In this document: positions 37,723-48,329 of the stretch, one piece after another | Layout: each line of letters opens with the position of its first letter | Position numbering within the stretch: position 1 is the stretch's first letter | NCBI GenBank assembly: GCA_018240425.1 | Contig: JAFEFU010000046.1 | Location: 1 to 64,000 of the forward strand | Reading direction: 5' to 3' | DNA length: 64,000 bases | Source: Pseudomonadota bacterium | GTDB taxonomy: Bacteria > Pseudomonadota > Alphaproteobacteria > Rhodobacterales > Rhodobacteraceae | Translations under genes and position numbers: made by a program | Notes under the pieces: generated by a model | Databases searched by the model: none | What the model was told of the DNA's origin: nothing | Seen by the model: the letters and a program-made list of their open reading frames with translations, nothing else

Positions 37723-38172
37723 ATGAGTGACTTTCTGGCGTCGGTCTATCCCTGGACGAAGGCCCTGCATGTGATCGCGGTGATCACCTGGATGGCCGGG
37801 ATCTTCTACCTGCCGCGGCTGTACGTCTATCACGCCGAAGAGGTCGAGAAGGGCAGTGCCACTGACCTTCTGTTCCAGAAGATGGAGCGGCGGCTTCTGC
37901 GGGCGATCATGAACCCGGCAATGATAGCGGTCTGGATCCTCGGGCTGGCACTGGTCTTCACGCCGGGGATCGTCAGCTGGTCGGAAGTCTGGCCCTGGAC
38001 GAAGGCGGCGGGCGTCCTTGGGATGAGCTGGTTCCATCACTGGCTGGGCTATCGGCGCAAGGATTTCCTGGCCGGAAACAACGTGCGGTCGGGGCGCACC
38101 TACCGGGTGATGAACGAGGTGCCGACGGTTTTCCTGGTGCTGATCATCCTGTCGGTCATCGTCAAATTCTGA
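37723..38172 (+). CDS. hemJ: Protoporphyrinogen oxidase HemJ
   Basis: A 149-residue membrane protein with four helices and the conserved KALHVIAVITWMAGIFYLPRL (in pieces; His and Arg/Leu motif) and NEVPTV regions of the HemJ/UPF0093 family. HemJ oxidises protoporphyrinogen IX in bacteria lacking HemG and HemY-type oxidases. GGAG lies 10 bp before ATG 37723. It sits at the edge of the candidate origin; hemE, often adjacent in relatives, is not here. Confidence 0.92.
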   Translation: MSDFLASVYPWTKALHVIAVITWMAGIFYLPRLYVYHAEEVEKGSATDLLFQKMERRLLRAIMNPAMIAVWILGLALVFTPGIVSWSEVWPWTKAAGVLGMSWFHHWLGYRRKDFLAGNNVRSGRTYRVMNEVPTVFLVLIILSVIVKF

Positions 38173-38179
38173 GCTTTTG

Positions 38180-38208
38180 TTGACTTTGCTCCGGTCCATG
38201 CGTATCTG
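38180..38208 (+). promoter_or_regulatory. Probable promoter of rho
   Basis: TTGACT (38180-38185) and TATCTG (38203-38208) are separated by 17 bp, about 80 bp before the rho ATG, leaving a leader of about 75 bases, as expected for an autoregulated rho. Confidence 0.55.
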
Positions 38209-38289
38209 ACGAAAGCCCTGCGTCCGCAGAGTGCATTCCCCCTGACCCAGACAGCGCAGCCCCAGAGGCTGCCCCACGAGTTTCCGCGG

Positions 38290-39561
<1,272 letters not shown>

Positions 39562-39578
39562 TTGTTCTTTTAGAACAA
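39562..39578. repeat. Perfect 7 bp AT-rich inverted repeat between rho and mnmE
   Basis: TTGTTCT (39562-39568) and AGAACAA (39572-39578) are perfect inverted arms around TTT, directly after the rho stop and 10 bp before mnmE. It is strikingly AT-rich for this genome. It could be an operator or a weak terminator; the GTTC-N5-GAAC core does not match the alphaproteobacterial LexA box (GTTC-N7-GTTC). Confidence 0.5.
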
Positions 39579-39588
39579 AGGGTTGCCT

Positions 39589-40872
39589 ATGGACACCATC
39601 TTTGCCTGCGCCACGGCGCGCGGAAAGGCCGGGGTCGCGGTCGTTCGTCTGTCGGGGCCGAACTCCCATGCCGCGGTCAAGGCGCTGTGCGGGCGCGTGC
39701 CGGCGCCGCGGCGGGCGGTGCTCTGCCGGCTGGCGCAGGGTGGCGAGGTTCTGGACGAGGCGATCGTGCTGACCTTTGCGGCCGGGGCCAGCTTCACCGG
39801 AGAGGAATCAGTCGAGCTGCACCTGCATGGGGCGGCGGCGACGGTCAGTGCGGTCTTGCGGGCGATCGGGCTGCAACCGGGGTTGCGCCTAGCCGAGCCG
39901 GGCGAATTCACCCGGCGCGCGCTGGAAAACGGCCGGCTTGACCTGGCGCAGGTCGAGGGACTGGCGGACCTGATCGAGGCCGAGACCGAGGCGCAGCGCA
40001 AGCAGGCGCTGCGGGTTCTGTCGGGCGCGGTCGGGGTCAGGGCGGAAGGGTGGCGCCGTGACCTTATCCGGGCGGCGGCCCTGCTTGAGGCGACGATCGA
40101 CTTCGCCGACGAGGATGTGCCCGTCGATGTGTCGCCCGAGGTTGCCGCGCTGACCGCAGCGGTCCGAGACGACCTGGGCCACGAACTCGCCGGCATCGGG
40201 ATCGCCGAGCGGATACGCGACGGGTTCGAAGTGGCAATCGTCGGAAGGCCGAACAGCGGAAAATCGACGCTTCTCAATGCCCTGGCCGGGCGCGAGGCCG
40301 CGATAACCTCGGACGTGGCGGGGACGACGCGCGATATCATCGAGGTCAGGATGGATCTTGCCGGCCTGCCGGTGACATTGCTGGACACCGCCGGACTGCG
40401 GGAGGGCGGCGACCGGGTCGAGCAGATCGGGATCGGTCGGGCGCTGGAGCGTGCTGCCGAGGCGGACCTGCGGGTCTTCCTTCTGGACGGGGCCGATGTC
40501 CCGCTGCTGGTGCCGCGGAAGGACGACCTTCTCGTGCATGGCAAGGCTGACCTCGGCGGGGCGGAAGGGCTGGCTGTCTCGGGCAGGACCGGGCAAGGCC
40601 TTGACGACCTGGTGGCGCGGATCGGCGCCGTTCTGGCCGGTCGGGCGGCGCGGGCCGGTACCATGACCCGGCAGCGGCACCGGGAGGCGATGGCGCGGGC
40701 GATTGGGGCTTTGGAATCGGCGCGGAACGAGATAGAAGGCGGATCCGGGCGGGTCGAGCTGGCGGCGGAACTGATCCGGCAGGCCATTCGCGCGCTCGAT
40801 TCGCTGGTCGGTCGGGTGGATGTCGAGGATCTTCTTGACGAAATCTTTGCCAGCTTCTGCATCGGCAAGTAG
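39589..40872 (+). CDS. mnmE: tRNA uridine-5-carboxymethylaminomethyl modification GTPase MnmE
   Basis: A 427-residue GTPase working with MnmG to modify U34 of several tRNAs. Seen are the N-terminal formyl-THF-binding domain ([21 protein letters not shown], in pieces), G1 GRPNSGKST, the [11 protein letters not shown]3 region and the C-terminal CIGK with the catalytic Cys. ATG 39589 is chosen over TTG 39583 for its homology start. It is followed 2 bp later by mnmG. Confidence 0.96.
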   Translation: MDTIFACATARGKAGVAVVRLSGPNSHAAVKALCGRVPAPRRAVLCRLAQGGEVLDEAIVLTFAAGASFTGEESVELHLHGAAATVSAVLRAIGLQPGLRLAEPGEFTRRALENGRLDLAQVEGLADLIEAETEAQRKQALRVLSGAVGVRAEGWRRDLIRAAALLEATIDFADEDVPVDVSPEVAALTAAVRDDLGHELAGIGIAERIRDGFEVAIVGRPNSGKSTLLNALAGREAAITSDVAGTTRDIIEVRMDLAGLPVTLLDTAGLREGGDRVEQIGIGRALERAAEADLRVFLLDGADVPLLVPRKDDLLVHGKADLGGAEGLAVSGRTGQGLDDLVARIGAVLAGRAARAGTMTRQRHREAMARAIGALESARNEIEGGSGRVELAAELIRQAIRALDSLVGRVDVEDLLDEIFASFCIGK

Positions 40873-40874
40873 GA

Positions 40875-42749
40875 GTGTTTCACGTGAAACATCTTGATGT
40901 CATCGTCGTCGGCGGCGGCCATGCGGGCGTCGAGGCCGCCCATGCCGCGGCGCGGATGGGTGCCCGGACCGCGCTGCTGACCATGCGGGCCGAGACGATC
41001 GGCGTCATGTCGTGCAATCCCGCCATCGGCGGGCTGGGCAAGGGCCATCTGGTGCGCGAGGTCGATGCGCTGGACGGCCTGATGGGGCGGATGGCAGACC
41101 GGGCGGGGATCCAGTTCCGGCTTCTGAACCGGCGCAAGGGTCCGGCGGTGCAGGGCCCGCGGGCGCAGGCCGACCGGCGGCTGTATCGGGCAGCGGTCCA
41201 GGCGGCGCTCGCGTCCACGCAAGGCCTTGAGATCATTGAAGGAGAGGCCGCGGCTCTGCGCATGGAGGGCGGCCGCATCACCGGCGTGACGCTGGCCGGC
41301 GGCGCCACGCTCGCGGCGCGCGCCGTGGTCCTCTGCACCGGCACATTCCTCCGCGGCGTGATCCATATCGGCGATTCCCGCCGAGAGGGCGGGCGGATGG
41401 GCGACCGGCCCTCGGTCACGCTGGCCGAGCAGATTCACGGATTCGGCCTGCCGATGGGCCGCCTCAAGACCGGGACGCCGCCGCGGCTCGACGGCCGCAC
41501 CATCGACTGGGACCGGCTGGACTCGCAGCCCGGCGACGATGATCCCGCCCTGTTCTCGTTCCTCCACGATCGGCCATTCGTGCGGCAGGTGGCCTGCGGC
41601 ATCACCCATACCAATGCCCGGACCCACGAGATCATCCGCGCGAACCTTGACCGGTCGGCCATGTATGGCGGCCATATCGACGGAGTCGGGCCGCGCTATT
41701 GCCCGTCGATCGAGGACAAGGTGGTGCGCTTTGCCGACAAGGAGTCGCACCAGGTCTTTCTCGAGCCGGAGGGGCTGGACGATCCGACGGTCTATCCCAA
41801 TGGCGTCTCCACCTCGCTTCCGGCCGATGTGCAGGAAAGCTATGTGCGCTCGATCGTCGGGCTGGAAGGGGCAAGGATCACCCAGCCGGGCTATGCCATC
41901 GAGTATGACTATGTCGATCCGCGGGCGCTGAACGCCGGTCTGGCCCTGAAGAATGTCCCCGGCCTTTTCCTTGCCGGCCAGATCAACGGCACGACCGGCT
42001 ACGAGGAGGCGGCGGCCCAGGGGCTGGTGGCGGGGCTGAACGCGGCACTGCTTGCCGCGGATCGGCCGGCGGCCACCTTCAGCCGGACCGACAGCTATAT
42101 CGGCGTGATGATCGACGACCTGATCACCCGCGGCGTGTCGGAGCCCTATCGCATGTTCACCTCGCGCGCCGAGTTCCGCCTGTCGCTGCGGGCGGACAAT
42201 GCCGACCAGCGGCTGACCGGACGCGGAATCGCGCTTGGCTGTGTCGGCGCGCTTCGCCACCGCCGCTTTGACGAGAAGATGGAGGCGCTGGCCCGGGGCC
42301 GCGACCTTCTCGGGTCGCGGACCTTCACCCCGAAAGAGGCGGTGCAGCACGGATTTCACGTCAACCAGGACGGGCTGCGGCGCAGCGCGCTCCAGCTCTT
42401 GTCGATGCCCGAGGTGACGTTCGACCGGCTGGTGGCGGCGCTCCCCGGCCTGGCGGAAGTCGCGCCCGACATCCGCGAGCAGCTTGCGCGCGACGCGCTC
42501 TATGCCAGCTTCATCGACCGCCAGGCCCAGGATGCCGAGCTTCTCAAGCGCGACGAGGCGCAGGTGATTCCGGACGGTTTCGACTATGCGCGACTGGACG
42601 GCCTGTCGGCGGAACTGAAGGCCAAACTCACGCGCCTGCGTCCCGGAACCCTGGCTATGGCAGCGCGGATCGAGGGGATGACCCCGGCCGCGCTGACCCT
42701 GATCCTGGCGGTCTTGCGCCGCGACCAGCGCAAAAGGGCAAGCGGATGA
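40875..42749 (+). CDS. mnmG: tRNA uridine-5-carboxymethylaminomethyl modification enzyme MnmG (GidA)
   Basis: A 624-residue FAD enzyme, partner of MnmE. FAD loop [10 protein letters not shown], the [13 protein letters not shown] motif, the conserved [12 protein letters not shown] region and the C-terminal [19 protein letters not shown] region are present. The GTG at 40875 encodes the MFHVKH start that carries a parS site. A second GTG at 40884 has AGGAG 8 bp upstream and may be the true start, which would leave most of parS in the leader. The 3' end overlaps rsmG (ATGA). Confidence 0.96.
   Translation: MFHVKHLDVIVVGGGHAGVEAAHAAARMGARTALLTMRAETIGVMSCNPAIGGLGKGHLVREVDALDGLMGRMADRAGIQFRLLNRRKGPAVQGPRAQADRRLYRAAVQAALASTQGLEIIEGEAAALRMEGGRITGVTLAGGATLAARAVVLCTGTFLRGVIHIGDSRREGGRMGDRPSVTLAEQIHGFGLPMGRLKTGTPPRLDGRTIDWDRLDSQPGDDDPALFSFLHDRPFVRQVACGITHTNARTHEIIRANLDRSAMYGGHIDGVGPRYCPSIEDKVVRFADKESHQVFLEPEGLDDPTVYPNGVSTSLPADVQESYVRSIVGLEGARITQPGYAIEYDYVDPRALNAGLALKNVPGLFLAGQINGTTGYEEAAAQGLVAGLNAALLAADRPAATFSRTDSYIGVMIDDLITRGVSEPYRMFTSRAEFRLSLRADNADQRLTGRGIALGCVGALRHRRFDEKMEALARGRDLLGSRTFTPKEAVQHGFHVNQDGLRRSALQLLSMPEVTFDRLVAALPGLAEVAPDIREQLARDALYASFIDRQAQDAELLKRDEAQVIPDGFDYARLDGLSAELKAKLTRLRPGTLAMAARIEGMTPAALTLILAVLRRDQRKRASG
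40876..40891. promoter_or_regulatory. parS centromere site 1
   Basis: A perfect 16 bp palindrome TGTTTCACGTGAAACA identical to the canonical ParB-binding parS site, at the 5' end of mnmG. ParB (44162-45070) should load here for chromosome segregation. Confidence 0.93.
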
Positions 42750-43366
42750 ACGCTGCCGGGCCTTGGGCGGCGCCAGATGTTTCACGTGAAACACTCGAGC
42801 GGCTGAAGCTCTACGAGTCGCTGCTGCGCAAGTGGAATCCAGCGATCAATCTGGTGTCGAGAACCACGATCGACGCCATCTGGACCCGCCATTTCCAAGA
42901 TTCCGCGCAGGTCTATGCCTTGGCGCCACGGCCGATCGGGGCCTGGGCCGATCTCGGAAGCGGCGGCGGCTTTCCCGGCATGGTGGCAGCGATCCTCGCG
43001 CAGGGCGATGGGCTGGCGGCCGCCTTCACGCTCGTTGAAAGCGATTCGCGCAAGGCTGCATTCCTGTCGACGATCGCCCGCGAATGCGGGGTGGCGCTCA
43101 AGGTCTTGTCCGCGCGGGCGGAAGTCATACCACCCCTTGGTGCCGATGTCGTCAGCGCCCGGGCGATGGCTCCGCTCGACCAACTGATCGCCCTGGCCGA
43201 CCGCCATCTTCGGCCGGGCGGGATGGCGTTGTTTCCCAAGGGCGCGCGGCATTTGGAAGAGTTGCGCGCGGCACAGGAAAAATGGCAGTTTTCCTGGCAG
43301 ACGACGGCCAGCAGCACCGACCCCGACGCGGTGATCTACAGGATAAAGGGGATTTCCCGTGTCTGA
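42746..43366 (+). CDS. rsmG: 16S rRNA (guanine527-N7)-methyltransferase RsmG (GidB)
   Basis: A 206-residue SAM-dependent methyltransferase acting on G527 of 16S rRNA; its loss gives low-level streptomycin resistance in other species. [16 protein letters not shown], the SAM loop [22 protein letters not shown] and [12 protein letters not shown] are conserved. The VSRET segment near residue 12 is encoded by the second parS. It overlaps mnmG by 4 bp and parA by 8 bp. Confidence 0.96.
   Translation: MNAAGPWAAPDVSRETLERLKLYESLLRKWNPAINLVSRTTIDAIWTRHFQDSAQVYALAPRPIGAWADLGSGGGFPGMVAAILAQGDGLAAAFTLVESDSRKAAFLSTIARECGVALKVLSARAEVIPPLGADVVSARAMAPLDQLIALADRHLRPGGMALFPKGARHLEELRAAQEKWQFSWQTTASSTDPDAVIYRIKGISRV
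42778..42793. promoter_or_regulatory. parS centromere site 2
   Basis: A second perfect TGTTTCACGTGAAACA, inside the rsmG coding sequence (codons for D-V-S-R-E-T), 1.9 kb from site 1 and 0.6 kb from parA. Confidence 0.93.
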
Positions 43367-44165
43367 TCCCACCCGGCCGGGCGGGCCGCGAATCATCGCC
43401 ATCGCCAACCAGAAGGGCGGCGTCGGCAAGACGACAACGGCAATAAACCTTGCCGCAGCGCTGGCCGAAGCCGGAAAGCGGGTGCTGCTGGTCGATCTCG
43501 ACCCGCAGGGCAATGCCTCGACCGGCCTCGGGTTCGAGCCGGCAGGCCGCGGGCTGACCACCTATGATCTTCTTCTCGAGGACGCGAGCCTTGGCGACGT
43601 GATCCGCCCGAGTTCGGTCCCCGGGCTTTATATCTGCCCGGCGACGACCGACCTCTCGTCGGCGGACATCGAGCTGGTCTCGAACGAAAAACGCAGTTTT
43701 CTCCTGCATGACGCGCTCCGCCAGCCGGCGATCGACGCGTTCGGCTTCGACTATGCCCTGATCGACTGCCCGCCGTCACTCAGCCTTCTGACCGTCAACG
43801 CCATGATCGCGGCCGATTCGGTCCTGGTCCCGCTTCAGGCCGAATTCTTCGCGCTCGAGGGGCTCTCGCAGCTGTTGCTGACGTTTCGCACCCTGCGCCA
43901 GTCGGCCAACCGCGACCTGCGGATCGAGGGCGTTGTGCTGACCATGTATGATGTCCGCAACAACCTGTCGCAGCAGGTCGAGTCGGACGCGCGGGCCAAT
44001 CTGGGTGAACTGGTGTTCCGCACCATGATTCCCCGCAACGTCCGGGTCAGCGAGGCGCCGTCCTACGCCGTGCCGGTGCTGACCTACGACAGCGCCTCGA
44101 AGGGCAGTCAGGCCTATCGCGCGCTGGCGCGGGAAATGCTGGCGCGGCATTCGAGAGTTCAATGA
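43359..44165 (+). CDS. parA: Chromosome-partitioning ATPase ParA
   Basis: A 268-residue Walker-type ATPase. The deviant Walker A KGGVGKTTT, LLVDLDPQGNASTGLG, DCPPSLSLLTVNAM and a C-terminal ARHSRVQ complete the family pattern. It forms the nucleoid gradient that moves ParB-parS. The GTG start at 43359 lies 8 bp inside rsmG, and the stop overlaps parB (ATGA). Confidence 0.97.
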   Translation: MSDPTRPGGPRIIAIANQKGGVGKTTTAINLAAALAEAGKRVLLVDLDPQGNASTGLGFEPAGRGLTTYDLLLEDASLGDVIRPSSVPGLYICPATTDLSSADIELVSNEKRSFLLHDALRQPAIDAFGFDYALIDCPPSLSLLTVNAMIAADSVLVPLQAEFFALEGLSQLLLTFRTLRQSANRDLRIEGVVLTMYDVRNNLSQQVESDARANLGELVFRTMIPRNVRVSEAPSYAVPVLTYDSASKGSQAYRALAREMLARHSRVQ

Positions 44166-45070
44166 AGGGACAGGACATGGCCGAAAAGAAACCTGAACGC
44201 CGCGGGCTGGGCCGGGGCCTGTCGGCCCTGATGGCCGACGTCGGAGCGGTGTCGGCGGAGAGTGGCGAAGGGGTGGCGCGTCGGCCAGACCTGCTGGTCC
44301 CGATCGAAAGGATCGAGCCGAACCCGGACCAGCCGCGCCGCAGCTTTCCGGTCGAGGCGCTTGAGGAGCTGGCGGCCTCGATCCGGGAAAAGGGCGTCAT
44401 TCAACCTCTGATTGTCAGAAATAACCCCAGAAAAACAGGTAGTTATGAGATCGTCGCCGGCGAGCGTCGCTGGCGAGCGGCGCAGTTGGCGCAGTTGCAC
44501 GAACTGCCGGTCCTGGTGCGCGACATCTCGGACTCCGAGCTTCTCGAACTGGCGATCATCGAGAATATCCAGCGCGCCGACCTGAATGCGGTCGAAGAGG
44601 CGATGGCCTATCGCCAGCTGATGGACCGGTTCGGCCATACCCAGGAAAAGCTGGCCGAGGCGCTGTCGAAGAGCCGCAGCCACATCGCCAACCTCCTGCG
44701 CCTGCTGACCCTGCCCGAGCCGGTCCTGGCCTGGTTGCGCGAGGGCAAGCTGACCGCCGGCCATGCCCGGGCGCTGGTCGCCACCGCCGATCCGGCCGGT
44801 CTTGCGCGCGAGGTGATCGCCCGAGAGCTTTCGGTGCGCGAGACCGAACGGCTGGCCCAGGCGCCGAAGTCGCGCAAGGATGGCGCAAGTCAGCGCCGCC
44901 GGGACGAGAAGGATGCCGATACCCGTGCGCTCGAGCAAGATCTGTCGGCGAACCTGCGGATGAAGGTGGCGATCGAGCATCGCGGCCATGATGGTGGCCA
45001 GATGGTCATCACCTACCGCAGCCTGGAGCAACTGGACGATCTCTGCCAGATGTTGTCGCAGGTCCGCTGA
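44162..45070 (+). CDS. parB: Chromosome-partitioning protein ParB
   Basis: A 302-residue parS-binding CTPase clamp. The N-terminal GRGLSALM ParA-interaction peptide, the CTP-binding GERRWRAAQ motif, NIQRADLNAVEEA, the HTH SKSRSHIANLLRLLTLP and a C-terminal dimerisation domain are present. ATG 44162 overlaps parA; ATG 44177 with AAGGGA upstream is an equally good start. Confidence 0.97.
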   Translation: MKGQDMAEKKPERRGLGRGLSALMADVGAVSAESGEGVARRPDLLVPIERIEPNPDQPRRSFPVEALEELAASIREKGVIQPLIVRNNPRKTGSYEIVAGERRWRAAQLAQLHELPVLVRDISDSELLELAIIENIQRADLNAVEEAMAYRQLMDRFGHTQEKLAEALSKSRSHIANLLRLLTLPEPVLAWLREGKLTAGHARALVATADPAGLAREVIARELSVRETERLAQAPKSRKDGASQRRRDEKDADTRALEQDLSANLRMKVAIEHRGHDGGQMVITYRSLEQLDDLCQMLSQVR

Positions 45071-45101
45071 GCACCCGGTCCGAGACGGGCGCGGGTCCGC
45101 C

Positions 45102-46703
45102 TCAGGTCTCCGGGAACGGATAGGCGTCCGCGGGCGCCGGGGGATGGCGCCGGCTGTGGCGGACGGCCAGCGACCGGCCCGGCGCGAGGCGGGCGAAACG
45201 CACCAGCGTCGCGCCGCCTGGCAGGGGCGCGAACGTGCCCGACAGCTGGCGCCCGTCGGTCATTGTCAGGTCGGCTGCCCATTCGGCGCGGTCGGAGGGG
45301 GCGCCGACGAAGTCGCGCAGATCGCCCCAGGCCGGCGAAGGCTGGCAGAGCGATTGCCATTGGCGGGTCGCCTCGATGATGGTGATGCTGCCCAGCGTGG
45401 TCTGCGGATCGCTGCCCCAGAGTGCGGCATAGGCGGCGTTCGACATGACCAGCTCGCCCGAGGGGGAAAAGACCGCCACCGCCTCGTCCAGCGCGTCCAT
45501 CACCGACTGGCCAAACTCGATCTCGGACCGGAAGCGCCGGGTCAGCGAGATTTCGGCGGTGATGTCCTCGATCAGGAAGGCAAGGGCGCCGTCGGGATGG
45601 GGCCGGCCGGTGACACGGTAGGTCTGGCCTCCGGGCAGAACCCAGGTTTCTTCGTATGATCCCGCGGTCGCCGCCTTTTCCAGATCGCTCATCTTCTGCC
45701 GCCAGCTGGCGTAGTCCCGGGGTTCGGGCAGGATCCGGGCCTCGCGCAGCCGGTCGAGGAAGGCAGGAAGGGTCGGGCGCGCGGTCAGGAAGTCCGGCCC
45801 CAGCGACGTCAGGTCGGTGAGCGCCGGATTGAACAGGGCCAGCCGCCGTCCGGCGTCGAAGATCGCGAGGCCCACTGACAGGTGCGCGAAGGTCTTGGTC
45901 AGGGTCTGCACGAAATCCTTCAGCGCGGCCTCGGCCTTCATCAGCCGGTCGGCGGGCATCGCCAGGTGGAGAAAGCCCGACCCGAGCGCGACCACATGGC
46001 AATCGAACCATTGGCCCCAGGGCGGGGCGGGCCTGACAAGGCTGGCGCGCCGGATCGCGCCGCCACGCTCGCTTTCGCGCGGAAGGTCGAACAGCGCCGG
46101 CAGCGGCCAGACCATGTCCTCGTCCTCGCCAAGCTTGCCGGCGATGGCCAGGTAGGTGTCGTTGGTCCACTGGATGGCCCCGTCGTCATCCGTGCGCCAG
46201 ACTGGCAATGGCAGGCGGCCGAGAATCTCGCGCAGGGCGCCGATCTCCTCTTCCTGGGCGCGGGCGCTCAGGCAATCGACGACCATCTGCCCGCCCTCGC
46301 GGCCCATGTCCTCGATCGTCAGGCGGAGCGTCTGGCCTGGACGCTCGACCCGGAGCCGCAGGTTCGGGTCGGGCGCCCCCGGCAGGCAGATCTCGCCCCC
46401 CGGCGGCGTATCGGCGAGGGCCGCCAGAACGCCCGGGAAGCGGGCGCGGAGATAGGATTGAAGCCTGCCCCATTCGTCTTCTGCGCGGCCTCCGGTGCCG
46501 AGCAGGCGGCGGGCGGCGGGTGTCGCGTCGATCAGATCCTGCCCTTCGAACAGGAAGACCGCCGACGCGGCCGCCGCCAGCAGATCGGGCCGCCCCGCCG
46601 CCAGCCGCCGCCGCTGATCCAGGAGCGACAGAAGGAAGAGCGCGACGAAGGCCGAGGCGACGGATGCGGCCGCGAACAGCAGCGCCTGAGCCATTGGTGC
46701 CAT
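45102..46703 (-). CDS. PAS-domain membrane protein lacking a kinase domain
   Basis: A 533-residue protein: an N-terminal membrane helix (about 8-28), then at least three PAS-like units (around residues 40-70, 155-260 and 270-460; motifs RLPLPVWRTDDDGAIQWTND and ALDEAVAVFSPSGELVMSN, in pieces). No His-box or HATPase motif follows; the protein ends in a short basic, proline-rich tail. It may be a sensor scaffold or a truncated kinase. It lies downstream of regB on the same strand, with its own CtrA-type box upstream. Confidence 0.8.
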   Translation of the reverse strand: MAPMAQALLFAAASVASAFVALFLLSLLDQRRRLAAGRPDLLAAAASAVFLFEGQDLIDATPAARRLLGTGGRAEDEWGRLQSYLRARFPGVLAALADTPPGGEICLPGAPDPNLRLRVERPGQTLRLTIEDMGREGGQMVVDCLSARAQEEEIGALREILGRLPLPVWRTDDDGAIQWTNDTYLAIAGKLGEDEDMVWPLPALFDLPRESERGGAIRRASLVRPAPPWGQWFDCHVVALGSGFLHLAMPADRLMKAEAALKDFVQTLTKTFAHLSVGLAIFDAGRRLALFNPALTDLTSLGPDFLTARPTLPAFLDRLREARILPEPRDYASWRQKMSDLEKAATAGSYEETWVLPGGQTYRVTGRPHPDGALAFLIEDITAEISLTRRFRSEIEFGQSVMDALDEAVAVFSPSGELVMSNAAYAALWGSDPQTTLGSITIIEATRQWQSLCQPSPAWGDLRDFVGAPSDRAEWAADLTMTDGRQLSGTFAPLPGGATLVRFARLAPGRSLAVRHSRRHPPAPADAYPFPET

Positions 46704-46756
46704 GAAACTTGCCCTTTCCGATCGCCGAGCCCCCGGCCCAATCTTCGGAGAAAGGG

Positions 46757-46771
46757 TTAACGGTGCCTTAA
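46757..46771 (-). promoter_or_regulatory. CtrA-type binding site
   Basis: TTAA-N7-TTAA (TTAACGGTGCCTTAA), a perfect match to the full CtrA consensus, lies 54 bp upstream of the PAS-protein ATG and just past the regB 3' end. TTAA is rare in this G+C-rich DNA, which makes a chance pair at exactly 7 bp less likely. Confidence 0.6.
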
Positions 46772-46814
46772 CGCCGATGGGAGAAGTGGCGCGAAGCCGA
46801 TGAAAGTCATGGGC

Positions 46815-48218
46815 TTATGTCGGAATTGGCTGGTTCCTGCCGTGGGCTTGCCGGGCGGCGGCCTCGATCCTGGCGCGCGGCCAGCGGACCAGGACCGAGG
46901 CGCCGGAGCGCTGCCCGCCGGCACCTTCGCTTCCCCGGCCACCGCCCTGGGATTCGGCTTGCGCCGAAAAGACCAGTTCGGCGCCCGTTCTTTCCAGAAG
47001 GGTCTTGGCGATGAACAGGCCGAGACCCATCCCCTCGTACTGCGGGCGCTGGCCGGAGGGGGTGTCGGACCGGTGGCGGCCATGCACGAACGGGTCGCCG
47101 ATCCGGTCGATGATGCTGGGCGGGATGCCGGGGCCGTCGTCGGTGATGCGCACCGACAGCACCCGGTCGGTCCACGAAAGGTCCACCCAGACATTCCCGC
47201 GCGAGAAATCGACGGCGTTCTGGATGAGGTTGCGCAGCCCGTGGATGATTTCGGGCCGCCGCGCCACCTCGGGCTGGGCCTGAAGGTCGCAGCCGGGCGC
47301 GTCGAGATGCAGCGCCGCACCGCGGTCCCGGTGCGGCTCGGCGGCTTCTTCGATGACCGCCATGAGCGGGGCCGAATGCATGTGCAGGTCGTCGTTGCCG
47401 CGCCGGCCCATCGCCCGCAGGATATCGCGGCAACGGTCGGCCTGATCGCGGATGAGCACGGCATCGGCGCGCAGGTCGGGCATGGCGGCCAGTTCCTCGG
47501 CCAGTTCCGAGCTGGCGAGCTTGATCGTGGCCAAGGGCGTCCCCAGCTCGTGCGCCGCGGCCGCGACCACGCCCGACAGGTCGGTCAGCTTCTGTTCGCG
47601 CGCCAGGGCCATCTGGGTCGCAAGCAGCGCCTCGCTCATCGAATGCAGTTCGCCGCTGACCTTGCGCGCATAAAGCGCCAGAAAGATCACGCCGATGACG
47701 ATCGCCAGCCAGAACCCGAAACCGAACTCGTCCGACACGAGGATTTCGCTGCCGTCGCCATGTTGCAGCGGCGTGTCGACCCAGGCCAGCCCGGTGACAA
47801 GCACGACGGTCATCCCGCAGACAAGGATCGTGGCCCGCCCCTCGAGCGCGGTCGCCGCGATGGTTGCAGGGGCGAGGATGAGGAGGGCGAAGGGATTGTT
47901 CAGCCCGCCGGTCAGGTAGAGAAGCGCTGCCAGCTGAAGGCTGTCGAACATCAGCGCGGCCAGCGCCTGGCCCTCGGTCAGGCGGCGGTTGCGGGCGAAG
48001 AGAAAGCCCGAGATCAGGTTGGCCAGAACCGAGAGCCCGACCAGGAGCAGGCAGGGCACGATGCGGATGTCGATGTCGAAATACCAGACCGCGGCCGCGA
48101 TCGCGGTCAGCTGGCCGGCCACCGCCATCCAGCGCAGAAGGACCAGGGTGCGCAGCCTGACCCAGTTGGCGCGGCCGGTGCCCGGGTCCGGCCCGGTGGC
48201 TTCAGCGGATTGCGTCAT
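46815..48218 (-). CDS. regB: Redox-sensing histidine kinase RegB/PrrB
   Basis: A 467-residue membrane sensor kinase: six hydrophobic helices (about 25-185), quinone-site motif GGLNNPF (104-110), H-box HELGTPLATIK with phospho-acceptor His223, the redox-active Cys263 (QADRCRDIL), then N, G1 and G2 boxes (NLIQNAVDFS, DDGPGIP, GMGLGLF). RegB responds to ubiquinone redox state and phosphorylates RegA. ATG 48218 is chosen for homology; the frame extends 17 codons further. It is divergent from senC, the arrangement known in Rhodobacter. Confidence 0.96.
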   Translation of the reverse strand: MTQSAEATGPDPGTGRANWVRLRTLVLLRWMAVAGQLTAIAAAVWYFDIDIRIVPCLLLVGLSVLANLISGFLFARNRRLTEGQALAALMFDSLQLAALLYLTGGLNNPFALLILAPATIAATALEGRATILVCGMTVVLVTGLAWVDTPLQHGDGSEILVSDEFGFGFWLAIVIGVIFLALYARKVSGELHSMSEALLATQMALAREQKLTDLSGVVAAAAHELGTPLATIKLASSELAEELAAMPDLRADAVLIRDQADRCRDILRAMGRRGNDDLHMHSAPLMAVIEEAAEPHRDRGAALHLDAPGCDLQAQPEVARRPEIIHGLRNLIQNAVDFSRGNVWVDLSWTDRVLSVRITDDGPGIPPSIIDRIGDPFVHGRHRSDTPSGQRPQYEGMGLGLFIAKTLLERTGAELVFSAQAESQGGGRGSEGAGGQRSGASVLVRWPRARIEAAARQAHGRNQPIPT

Positions 48219-48329
48219 GGCCCCTATCCCGTGGCCCTTGTCCTGTCGTCCGCAAGGGACGGATGACATTGATAGTCGGCGCAGGATCGGCGATCAATGC
48301 GGTCGATTGTCGGAATACGGGAGTTTGAT

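Noticed and set aside
39562..39578. LexA (SOS) box between rho and mnmE
   Set aside because: Arms are inverted GTTC-N5-GAAC, whereas the alphaproteobacterial LexA site is a GTTC-N7-GTTC direct repeat.
39570..42794. 1074-codon minus-strand frame opposite mnmE-mnmG
   Set aside because: It has no family motifs, and both opposing genes are certain.
48219..48329. FNR/FnrL box in the regB-senC promoter region
   Set aside because: TTGAT and ATCAA half-sites occur but not at the N4 spacing; no full site.
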